From assembly GCA_016707485.1 (NCBI GenBank), contig JADJHN010000001.1:682001-746000 (forward strand): 64,000 nt of DNA, written 5' to 3'. The notes beneath the pieces are model-generated. The model did no database searches. It saw only the letters and a list, made by a program, of their open reading frames with translations, and was not told where the DNA came from. This document shows, in pieces, positions 27,617-35,052 of this stretch (position 1 is the stretch's first letter; every line of letters starts with the position of its first letter). This stretch comes from Lysobacterales bacterium. Lineage in GTDB: Bacteria > Pseudomonadota > Gammaproteobacteria > Xanthomonadales > Rhodanobacteraceae. A program made the translations under genes and the position numbers.

Positions 27617-28529
27617 TTCTCTTTCTTGCCAGTTCTTCGCCCTGCGCATTGGCGAAAACCCAGGCCGCAACCGCTTGCGCGCGCTCGGCACCCAGGCGCG
27701 GGCCCCAACTCGGCATGGTGCCGGTGCGGCCGTGGCTGATCGTCGTCTCGATCGTCGCCTGGTCACCGCCGTGCACCCAGATGTCGTCGGTGAGGTTGGG
27801 TGCGCCGAGAGCCGGATTGCCCTTGCCGTCCATGCCATGGCAGGCGCTGCAGACGGCAAATTGCGGCTGGCCGGCAGCCGCCATCCTGGCATCGTGCCTG
27901 GCTCCGGAAAGGCTCAGCACGTAGTTGGCCAGGTTGCTGATTCCTTCCTTGTCGAAGGTTTCGGCGAACGGCGGCATCATGCCGCGGCGACCATCCTTGA
28001 TGCTGGCCAGCAGCTGCCCGCCGTCACCGCCGTACATCCAGCCGCCGGCGGCCAGGCTCGGCGCGCCGAGCAACTGGTTGCCATGCGCCTGGCGACCGTG
28101 GCATGCCGCGCAGTTGTCGAGGAACAGGCGGCGACCAAAGTCGATGACTTCCTCGTCGGCGGAAAGCGCCTCGACCGAGCGCGTGCGCAGGCGCTCCATC
28201 ATCGGTTCCAGCTTGGCGTTGTTGCTGGCCACGTCGCGGGCCAGCTCCCCTTGCGATGTCCAGCCGAGCACGCCCTTGTTTGCACCGAACCCTGGATAAA
28301 GGATCAGATAGCCGATGCCGGCGGCGAACATCGACGCGGAGAACCAGACCCACCATGTCGGCAGCTTGCGCACGCTTTCGCGGATGGTGCCGTGCGCCCA
28401 GACGTGGCCGGTGGTTCCGTCGGGCTGCAGCGGAATCTTCACCCGCTGCCCCCAGAGGAACAGGAAAAAGGTCACGCCCATGTTGAACACCACCAGGAAC
28501 ATGATCCAGCTCGACCAGAAGGTGCTCAT
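27603..28529 (-). CDS. ccoP: cbb3 cytochrome oxidase subunit III, diheme
   Basis: 308 residues. Two N-terminal transmembrane helices (~8-25 and ~60-80) as in long CcoP proteins, then two c-type heme sites: CAACH at 140-144 and CSACH at 227-231, each with a downstream Met ligand region (GRRGMMPPF; GTMPSWG). It passes electrons from periplasmic cytochromes to CcoO and CcoN. Confidence 0.96.
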   Translation of the reverse strand: MSTFWSSWIMFLVVFNMGVTFFLFLWGQRVKIPLQPDGTTGHVWAHGTIRESVRKLPTWWVWFSASMFAAGIGYLILYPGFGANKGVLGWTSQGELARDVASNNAKLEPMMERLRTRSVEALSADEEVIDFGRRLFLDNCAACHGRQAHGNQLLGAPSLAAGGWMYGGDGGQLLASIKDGRRGMMPPFAETFDKEGISNLANYVLSLSGARHDARMAAAGQPQFAVCSACHGMDGKGNPALGAPNLTDDIWVHGGDQATIETTISHGRTGTMPSWGPRLGAERAQAVAAWVFANAQGEELARKRNAKK

Positions 28530-28711
28530 TGCTTGGTGTCCTCGCTTTCTGCATTTTTCTCTGGCGCATCCCTGTCCTGCATCGGGATCTGCGCCATCTT
28601 GTCAAACGGCTTCCTGTGCCGTGGCCGCCAAGCCCAGATCCAGATGCCGATGAAAACCACCAGCAGGAATACCGTGATGATTCCGGCCAATTGCCCCCAG
28701 AGCGGGTTCAT
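28526..28711 (-). CDS. ccoQ: cbb3 oxidase subunit CcoQ
   Basis: 61 residues with one transmembrane helix (~8-29) followed by RPRHRKPFDKMAQIPMQD, the usual CcoQ cytoplasmic tail. It stabilises the complex. Four-base overlaps with ccoO and ccoP. Confidence 0.92.
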   Translation of the reverse strand: MNPLWGQLAGIITVFLLVVFIGIWIWAWRPRHRKPFDKMAQIPMQDRDAPEKNAESEDTKQ

Positions 28712-29373
28712 GGCTGCCCCGAGGCAGCCGGGGTACCCGCTGCTGGCGGCGCGGAGGTATCGACATTCAGCGTGCCGAGGCCCTGCAGGTAAGCGACGAT
28801 GGCATCGAGCTCAGTCTTGCCCTGCACGGCAGTGGCCGCATCGGCGATATCGGCATCCGTGTACGGATCACCCAGCCGGCGCAGGACGCGCATGCGTGCC
28901 TGGATGTCGCCACCATCGATCCCGGCATTCTCCAGCCAGGGATAGTTCGGCATGTTCGATTCCGGCACGAGCGTGCGTGGCGCAAGCAGGTGCATGCGCT
29001 GCCATTCGTCGGAATACTTGCCGCCAATGCGGGCGAGGTCCGGGCCGGTGCGCTTGGAGCCCCACTGATGCGGGCGGTCGTAGACGGATTCGCTGGCCAC
29101 CGAATGCTCACCGTAACGCTGTACCTCGAAGCGTTGCGCACGGATCATCTGCGAATGGCACAGATAGCAGCCTTCGCGCACGTAGATGTCCCTGCCGGCC
29201 AGGCGCAGCGCGTCGTAGGGCTTGACCCCGGCGGGCGCTTCCTGCGAATGCGCCTTCATGAACAACGGCGTGATCTCGGCGAGACCACCAATCGAAACCA
29301 TGACCGCGATGCAGATCCCGAGCAGGCCGGCGCGCTTTTCGATCGCCTCGATGTATTTGTAACCACTTGCCAT
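28708..29373 (-). CDS. ccoO: cbb3 cytochrome oxidase subunit II, monoheme
   Basis: 221 residues. N-terminal membrane anchor (~15-35), heme motif CYLCHSQ at 69-75, and the conserved RTGPDLARIGGKYSDEW and NMPNYPWL regions. A Pro/Ala-rich C-terminal tail is present. Ten bases separate it from ccoN. Confidence 0.97.
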   Translation of the reverse strand: MASGYKYIEAIEKRAGLLGICIAVMVSIGGLAEITPLFMKAHSQEAPAGVKPYDALRLAGRDIYVREGCYLCHSQMIRAQRFEVQRYGEHSVASESVYDRPHQWGSKRTGPDLARIGGKYSDEWQRMHLLAPRTLVPESNMPNYPWLENAGIDGGDIQARMRVLRRLGDPYTDADIADAATAVQGKTELDAIVAYLQGLGTLNVDTSAPPAAGTPAASGQP

Positions 29374-29383
29374 GTCGGTCTCC

Positions 29384-30850
29384 TCAGGGATATGCGGGCA
29401 GCGGTGCCGGGGTCTGGTGCATGACCGGCTCCGGGATCGGCACCGGGATCGGCTTGATCAGGTGCGCGCGCGCATCGGCTGCCGTGTGCCAGAGGTTCCA
29501 CGCCATCACCACCATGCCGGAGACCACCAGCACACCGCCCAAGGCACGCACGGCGTAGAGCGGCTTGATGGCGATGAGGCTGTCGAGGAAGCTGTAGGTG
29601 AGCGAGCCGTCCGCGCCGGTCGCACGCCACATCATGCCTTCGGTGACACCGGCCAGCCACATTGAAATGACGTAGAGCAACAAGCCGATCATGTGCAGCC
29701 AGAAATGCACTTCCATGCCGCGATGCGAGTACATCGCCGGCTGGCCCAGCGCGCGCGGCGCCATCGCGTACAAGGAACCGATGGTGATCATCGCAACCCA
29801 GCCGATCGAACCCGAGTGCACGTGGGCGACGGTCCAGTCGGTGTAATGCGACAAGGAATTGACCGACTTGATCGCCATCATCGAGCCTTCGAATGTCGAT
29901 GCGGCATAGAAGACCAGGGCGATGACCATGAACTTGACCGCCGGGTCCGTCTTCAACTTGCGCCAGGAGCCCTGGAAGGTCATCAGGCCGTTCGCCGCCG
30001 AACCCCAGCTCGGCATCAGCAGCACCAGGGAAAAGGCCATGCCGACCGACTGCACCCAATCGGGCAGCGCGGTGAACATCAGGTGGTGCGCACCGGCCCA
30101 CATGTACACCGAAATCAGCGCCCAGAAATTGACGATGGAGAAACGATAGCTCCACAGCGGCTGCTGTGCCTGGCGCGGCACGAAGTAATACATCATGCCG
30201 AGGAAGCCGGCGGTGAGGAAAAATGCCACCGCGTTGTGCCCGTACCACCACTGCACCATGGCATCGACCACGCCAGAATAAATCGGATAGGACTTGGTCA
30301 GCGACACCGGCAAGGCCAGGTTGTTGACGATGTGCAGCAGTCCGACGGCGATGATGAAGGCCGCGTAATACCAGTTGGCCACGTAGATATGCTGGATGCG
30401 GCGGCGCGCAAGCGTGGCGAAAAACACCGTGCCAAACGAGACCCACACCACCGCGATGATGATGTCGACGAACCATTCCGGCTCCGCGTATTCCTTGCTC
30501 TGGGTCATGCCCAGCGGCACCGTGACCATGGCCAGCACGCAGGCAAGTTGCCAGCCCCAGAACGTGAAGGTGGCGAGCTTGCCCAGCGCCAACCGCGTAT
30601 GCCCCGTGCGTTGGACGACGTAATAGCAGGTGCCCATCAGAGCCGATCCGCCAAAGGCAAAGATCACGCCAAAGGTATGCGAGGGACGCAAATGGCTGAA
30701 GCTCAGCCACGAAACATCGAAGTTGAGGGCCGGCCAGGCCAGTTCCGCACCGGCGTACACGCCAATCGACATGCCGATGATCCCCCACACGGCGGCCGCC
30801 AGCAGGAACAGACGAACCACGTCGTCGTTGTAGGTTTCGGTATTCGGCAT
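29384..30850 (-). CDS. ccoN: cbb3 cytochrome oxidase subunit I
   Basis: 488 residues, about 12 transmembrane helices. High-spin heme and CuB ligands are recognisable in YWWYGHNAVAFFLTAGFLG, with the LVYHH-type histidines in the SVYMWAGAHHLMFTALPDW region and the low-spin heme His in TDWTVAHVHSGSIGW. It is the proton-pumping, high-oxygen-affinity terminal oxidase catalytic subunit used under microaerobic conditions. ATG at 30850 has GGAG eight bases upstream; the extra nine codons in the longer frame lack a ribosome site. Confidence 0.97.
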   Translation of the reverse strand: MPNTETYNDDVVRLFLLAAAVWGIIGMSIGVYAGAELAWPALNFDVSWLSFSHLRPSHTFGVIFAFGGSALMGTCYYVVQRTGHTRLALGKLATFTFWGWQLACVLAMVTVPLGMTQSKEYAEPEWFVDIIIAVVWVSFGTVFFATLARRRIQHIYVANWYYAAFIIAVGLLHIVNNLALPVSLTKSYPIYSGVVDAMVQWWYGHNAVAFFLTAGFLGMMYYFVPRQAQQPLWSYRFSIVNFWALISVYMWAGAHHLMFTALPDWVQSVGMAFSLVLLMPSWGSAANGLMTFQGSWRKLKTDPAVKFMVIALVFYAASTFEGSMMAIKSVNSLSHYTDWTVAHVHSGSIGWVAMITIGSLYAMAPRALGQPAMYSHRGMEVHFWLHMIGLLLYVISMWLAGVTEGMMWRATGADGSLTYSFLDSLIAIKPLYAVRALGGVLVVSGMVVMAWNLWHTAADARAHLIKPIPVPIPEPVMHQTPAPLPAYP

Positions 30851-31241
30851 GGACGACTCCGCGGCAGGAAAACGCAATCACCATCGCGCGCGGCTGCGGC
30901 GAGCAGGGGCTTCAAGTCGATCTGGCCGAGGACTTCCTGCGGCAGACTCCTCTGATGGAGTGGCGGCGCTGGTGCAAGGAAGGCGGTTGGGGCTTGAGCT
31001 GCGGTGATGGCAGATGCGGCATTATGGCCGAATCTCCGGCAATGGCTAAGACCGCCATCGCGCGATGGTAGTCGCGGACCTCCCTCTGCCGCGCACGGCA
31101 AAGGGCTGATTTTCGCGTCCGCACGCGCATGCGAAGCATTCGCGACCAGGTGATTCAGGCATCTGCGGTAAAATGTCGCAGCGTTCCAGTGATGCCGTTT
31201 TTTCGCTGATTTTCGATCGTTTTCAACAACCGGAGAAGAAC
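30851..31241. other. Divergent intergenic region between ccoN and the HTHP gene
   Basis: 391 bases that must hold promoters for both the cco operon and the heme protein gene. I searched for an FNR/Anr box (TTGAT-N4-ATCAA) and saw no convincing match; half-sites such as TTGAG near 30992 lack a partner. No gene-like frame is seen. Confidence 0.5.
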
Positions 31242-31472
31242 ATGACCGACACATGGCTGAAATCGCTGATCACGGCCACGCCGCAGGAAGGATTCGAACT
31301 CGCGATCACAATGAGCCGGCGCGGCGTGAAATACACGCAACCCGATAGCGCCACGTTGAAGAAATTGCGCCCGGAATATGCGGACTCCGCCGACGGCCTG
31401 ACCGCGGCATCCCAGGTCATCGCGATCAACTTCCAGACCGTGGCCGCCGCCAACAACTACTGGCGCAGCTGA
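31242..31472 (+). CDS. Hexameric tyrosine-coordinated heme protein (HTHP)
   Basis: 76 residues. The sequence LITATPQEGFELAITMSRRG, a central RPEYADSADGL and a terminal AANNYWRS match the small HTHP family described from Silicibacter/Sinorhizobium, in which six subunits each bind one heme through a tyrosine and show peroxidase/catalase activity. Tyr46 in RPEY is the expected ligand. ATG at 31242 has CGGAG eight bases upstream. Its divergence from the cbb3 operon suggests a link to microaerobic or peroxide physiology. The stop codon lies inside a 78-bp dispersed repeat. Confidence 0.85.
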   Translation: MTDTWLKSLITATPQEGFELAITMSRRGVKYTQPDSATLKKLRPEYADSADGLTAASQVIAINFQTVAAANNYWRS

Positions 31473-31539
31473 ATCGCGCATCGCCGCAAGCGATTCGCTA
31501 GCCGGGTTACCCGGCAGCGCGAATCAAGTCGCGCCCCCT
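31462..31539. repeat. 78-bp dispersed repeat, copy 1
   Basis: Nearly identical (five or six differences) to 34213-34290, same orientation. Contains small palindromes: AGCGATTCGCT, CCGGGTTACCCGG and GCGCGA...TCGCGC. Its first 11 bases overlap the end of the HTHP gene. Confidence 0.8.
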
Positions 31540-31549
31540 ACCGTCCCTG

Positions 31550-31735
31550 GTGGCCCTGCGTCTCCCGTTCGTGGTGAGCCCACCTCTCTGTTCGTGGTGA
31601 GCCCGTCGAACCATGGACGGGTTCGCCATTTGTGCCCCGTCCTTCGATCAGCTCAGGACGAACGGAAAGCGAAACCGTTCGTGGTGAGTTCACCTCTTCC
31701 GTTCCTGGTGAGCCTTTCGAACCCTGGACGCCCAT
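31550..31735. repeat. Cluster of TTCGTGGTGAGCC / CTCAGGACGAACGG dispersed repeats
   Basis: Five or so copies of a ~20-30 base unit in both orientations (GTTCGTGGTGAGCC at ~31568 and ~31590, CTTCGATCAGCTCAGGACGA at ~31642, TTCGTGGTGAGTT at ~31680, TTCCTGGTGAGCC at ~31703). This resembles a REP-like family that is abundant between genes in Xanthomonadales. It fills the space between the HTHP gene and the histidine kinase. Confidence 0.7.
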
Positions 31736-31771
31736 CCGTATCCGCGACCCGCGCTCACGTCATTCGAAAAT

Positions 31772-32818
31772 TCAATTGCCGTCGTGGCGAAAATTCGGTT
31801 GGTGGGCGTTGAATCCCTGTCGCTCGAACTGGTTCGGCTGACGCCGCGGAAGGCTGACGACAAATTCACTCCCTCCATTCAGGCGAGCGAAACAAATCGC
31901 ATCACCCCCATGCCGCCGGGCAATTTGCCGAACCAGCGACAAGCCCAAGCCACTGCCCACATTCTCATTCGCGTTCCCGCAACGAAAGAATGACTCGAAG
32001 ATGCGCTCGTGATCTGCTGGCGCGACGCCGGGCCCGGCGTCGGTGACATGAAGTTCCAACATCTCATCAAGCACCCGCAGAGTCAGCGAGGCTGGTGGTG
32101 CGCCATGTCGGCGCGCGTTTTCGAGCAGGTTGCGGACGAGGCGGCGAAGAAGTCGTTCGTTCCCTTGCAGCCACATTGCGTGTTTGCCGCCATTGCCGGG
32201 CGGATAGTCGAGCTCGATTTGATCGTAGCGTGCGCACTCTTCGGCGATCAGGGCGAGGAAATCCACCTCCGCGTCTGCACCTTCGAGTCTCGGCAGGGCT
32301 TCGAGTCGGCTGGCCAGCAGAATCTCTTCAAGCAGGTCATCGAGTTCACGCAGGTCCTGCCTGAGTTCGATCCGGGCGTTGCCTTCCATGGAATCGCCCA
32401 GCAGTTCGATGCCGAGTCGAATCCGAGTCAGAGGTGTTCGCAGCTCGTGGCTGGCGTTGGCCAACAAGCGTTTGTGCGCGGCGACCAAGGACTCGATGCG
32501 CTCGGCGGCGAGATTGAATCCCAGCGCGAGATCGGAAACCTCGTCGCTTCCGTCTATGGCGGCGCGCACATCGAGTTCACCACGACCGAATGCGCCAACG
32601 GTTTGTTGCAGACGCGAGAGCCGCGTGGTCACCCGGCGCATGAAGGGATAAGCAACGAGACTGAGGATCATCGCGATGACGAGGAACACGAGCATCCATA
32701 CCGGCAGCGGGAGGGGTTCGGCAATCGCGTGACGCAAGGTCACCCCCGTGATTGCGAACAAAGCCATCGCAGCGACCAGAATCAGGTAAAAGCGCTGGAA
32801 CATCGGATAACGGCGCAT
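31772..32818 (-). CDS. Sensor histidine kinase, CpxA/RstB-like
   Basis: 348 residues. Two transmembrane helices (~10-26 and ~38-58) with only about a dozen periplasmic residues between them, HAMP linker (~60-115), phospho-acceptor His124 in NASHELRTPLTR, and an HATPase_c domain with NLLENARRHG, DAGPGV and GSGLGLSLV. Downstream of the response regulator on the same strand, eight bases apart. The almost absent sensor loop means the signal is probably sensed in the membrane or through the neighbouring LTXXQ protein. Confidence 0.9.
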   Translation of the reverse strand: MRRYPMFQRFYLILVAAMALFAITGVTLRHAIAEPLPLPVWMLVFLVIAMILSLVAYPFMRRVTTRLSRLQQTVGAFGRGELDVRAAIDGSDEVSDLALGFNLAAERIESLVAAHKRLLANASHELRTPLTRIRLGIELLGDSMEGNARIELRQDLRELDDLLEEILLASRLEALPRLEGADAEVDFLALIAEECARYDQIELDYPPGNGGKHAMWLQGNERLLRRLVRNLLENARRHGAPPASLTLRVLDEMLELHVTDAGPGVAPADHERIFESFFRCGNANENVGSGLGLSLVRQIARRHGGDAICFARLNGGSEFVVSLPRRQPNQFERQGFNAHQPNFRHDGN

Positions 32819-32825
32819 CGGCGAC

Positions 32826-33530
32826 TCAATCCTGGGACTTGGCGAATACATAGCCCGCACCGCGCAAGGTCAAGATGCGCTGAGGTCGCTTCGGATCATC
32901 CTCGATGGCCGCGCGCAGTTTCGATATATGCACGTCGATCGAACGATCGAAACTCCCAGCCGGCGTGCCCTTCAGCGCATCGAGCAGCCAGTCCCGACTG
33001 AGTACGTGACCTGCGTTGCGCCCGAGCAGGTTGAGCAGGGCGAACTGATGCGCGGTCAGGCTTTTCGCCTCGCCATCAAGTCGGACCTGATAGGCGTCGC
33101 AGTCGATCTCGAGGCGGCCGAATCGCATCATGCGAGTGTCGACACTCTTTCTCGCGGCGCCGCTCCGGCGCAGGATCGCGCGCAGGCGGGCAAGCAATTC
33201 GCGCGGTTCGAAGGGTTTGGAGAGATAGTCGTCTGCACCCAGTTCGAGGCCAACGATGCGATCAGCCGCATCGCCGCGCGCGCTCAACATGAGGATCGGC
33301 AAGCGGCTCAGTGCGGGTTGCGCGCGAATCGTCCGGCACAGATCCAGGCCATCGCCGTCAGGCAAAGTCAGATCGAGCACCAGTGCCTCGAACTTCCCTC
33401 CCTTCAGGCACTCGACAGCACGATGGCCGAGGGTTTCCATGTGCACGGAAAATCCCGCCCGACCGAGATATTTGGCAATCATCTCGGCCAGGCGGCGATC
33501 ATCTTCCAGCAGCAGCAGTTGGACAGTCAT
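32826..33530 (-). CDS. OmpR-family response regulator
   Basis: 234 residues. Receiver domain with acidic pair ED at 9-10, Asp53 in LVLDLTLPDGDG and Lys in LSKPFEPRE, then an OmpR/PhoB winged-helix DNA-binding domain (~135-234, SFDRSIDVHISKLRAAIEDD, ILTLRGAGYVF). Partner of the kinase encoded just downstream. Confidence 0.94.
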   Translation of the reverse strand: MTVQLLLLEDDRRLAEMIAKYLGRAGFSVHMETLGHRAVECLKGGKFEALVLDLTLPDGDGLDLCRTIRAQPALSRLPILMLSARGDAADRIVGLELGADDYLSKPFEPRELLARLRAILRRSGAARKSVDTRMMRFGRLEIDCDAYQVRLDGEAKSLTAHQFALLNLLGRNAGHVLSRDWLLDALKGTPAGSFDRSIDVHISKLRAAIEDDPKRPQRILTLRGAGYVFAKSQD

Positions 33531-33572
33531 CGGTGACTCATCGGACGCGTCCGTCGGGCGCTCCAGACGAGC

Positions 33573-34049
33573 TTACTGCCCCGCGTGTCCATTGCGCGAG
33601 AACAGTTGCCGTTGATTCGGCGTCAACGAAGCGGCGGCATCGCCGAGGAACCGCAGATAACGCACTTCGCCTGCGTGGATAGCGGTTGCCTGCGCCGCCT
33701 GCACCTGATCGACTGCGGTGCGATCGAATTTGGCGGCAGTCAACGCAGCATGCAGCCGTCCCTGCCCTTCGGCGAAGGACTCCTGCATGGCCGCCAGTTC
33801 ATTGGCGGCCGTGTCGCTGATCGAGGAGACCGGGCAATCCGTACCGGGCTTGATGGTCTCGCAGATATGCTCGCCGAGCTCGCGCGTTCGCTTGCTCAAC
33901 TCTTCCGGACTCCCGGATATCGAGAGGAAATTTCCGCCTTGCATCCCGTCACCACGCGGATGCCACTCATGTGCATGGGCCGCGAATCCGCCGATGACTG
34001 CAACCGCGCCGATCAGCAGGCCGGAAAGCAGACGCTTGTCGTTGTGCAT
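33573..34049 (-). CDS. Periplasmic LTXXQ (Spy/CpxP-like) protein
   Basis: 158 residues with a signal peptide ending AAHA, a His-rich start of the mature protein (HEWHPRGDGMQGG), helical body, and the motif LTPNQ close to the C-terminus, typical of Spy/CpxP/CnrX-type proteins. First gene of a three-gene operon with the regulator and kinase, 42 bases before the regulator. It is probably an envelope-stress or metal-responsive chaperone or feedback inhibitor. ATG at 34049 has GGAG nine bases upstream. Confidence 0.82.
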   Translation of the reverse strand: MHNDKRLLSGLLIGAVAVIGGFAAHAHEWHPRGDGMQGGNFLSISGSPEELSKRTRELGEHICETIKPGTDCPVSSISDTAANELAAMQESFAEGQGRLHAALTAAKFDRTAVDQVQAAQATAIHAGEVRYLRFLGDAAASLTPNQRQLFSRNGHAGQ

Positions 34050-34212
34050 GGTGCTGTTCTCCAGTAATGGGAAAGATCCCGGACAACAGTGTGGGCGTGC
34101 TCGGTTAGCGCTCGATGTGGCGCATGTGAAGAAGTGCAAAGACCGATGATTGATCGAGCAGTGAAGCGGTCGCGCCAGGCAAGGCGCGGTGGCTGGCTAC
34201 CAACGGCCTGCC

Positions 34213-34290
34213 GGCGCAGCTGAACCGCGCACCGCCGCAAGCGACTCGCTACCCGGGTTGCCCGGCAGCGCGAATCAAGTCGCGCGCCCT
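34213..34290. repeat. 78-bp dispersed repeat, copy 2
   Basis: Direct repeat of 31462-31539. Together the copies bracket the CpxP/R/A-like operon. Same internal palindromes, with compensating changes such as CGACTCG for CGATTCG. Confidence 0.8.
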
Positions 34291-34333
34291 TCAAGAAACC
34301 TGTCCCTGCGGCACATCAATTGGCGATCGTTCG

Positions 34334-35038
34334 TCACCCAGAACCCGATCGCTTGGCGGGTCGATATTCCGTCCACACTTGAAAGATCGCGACGAGGTAG
34401 CCGATCAGCAGAACGGGTGCCGCCAGAAACGAAAACACCGAAAGCAGAAACACGATTCCGTAGGCCGCGTCATTCGGGCTGCGATCCTCTTCTCGTATCC
34501 CGCTCATGATGTTGAACACCACGTGCTCCAGGTTGAGGGCCGAGAGTGCGATGATGATGATGACCAACGGCAGCAGTGTCGCAACGACCACCATTGGCCA
34601 CGACAAACCTGCCAGCTGCCGGAGAAAAATCGCGAAGAGGGCGACTCGCCAGGCCGCGACGACAATCAGAAACCAGGCATTCGCTGTTCGCGCAGCTTCG
34701 GCTGCCATGAACTGCTCCACCGGAATGGCATAGAGCACAGCCGGCGGAGCAGTGAGGGTGATGAACAGCAGTACATTCCGGTACGACCAGTGCTTCGGTT
34801 TGAGCGGCACGAGCAAGAGCCAAACGATCAGGGCCAGCAAAAACACGTAAACAAGTGAGCCCAACCCAAGGTATTGCCACAGCTGCGCCTTGGGATTGTC
34901 CCAATAGCGGCCGATACCTGCCAGCCAGGTGAAGGCCAGCCCGAACAGCAGGAACGCCTTCCACTCGGCGTGCATTGCCGCACTGGGCCGCCGAAACGTC
35001 AGCAAGCGAAACTCGTCGGCAATGATTTTTCGCAGCAT
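34334..35038 (-). CDS. Integral membrane protein, unknown
   Basis: 234 residues with about six hydrophobic helices and few charged residues between them (for example FLLALIVWLLLVPL, LLPLVIIIIALSAL). No motif recognised; a Yip1-like or other small membrane family is possible. It lies 14 bases downstream of cysNC on the same strand, but a shared function is not indicated. Confidence 0.75.
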   Translation of the reverse strand: MLRKIIADEFRLLTFRRPSAAMHAEWKAFLLFGLAFTWLAGIGRYWDNPKAQLWQYLGLGSLVYVFLLALIVWLLLVPLKPKHWSYRNVLLFITLTAPPAVLYAIPVEQFMAAEAARTANAWFLIVVAAWRVALFAIFLRQLAGLSWPMVVVATLLPLVIIIIALSALNLEHVVFNIMSGIREEDRSPNDAAYGIVFLLSVFSFLAAPVLLIGYLVAIFQVWTEYRPAKRSGSG

Positions 35039-35052
35039 GGCGAGCGTCAGGT

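Noticed and set aside
30851..31241. FNR/Anr box controlling ccoN and the HTHP gene
   Set aside because: Expected from physiology, but no TTGAT-N4-ATCAA match better than single half-sites was found.
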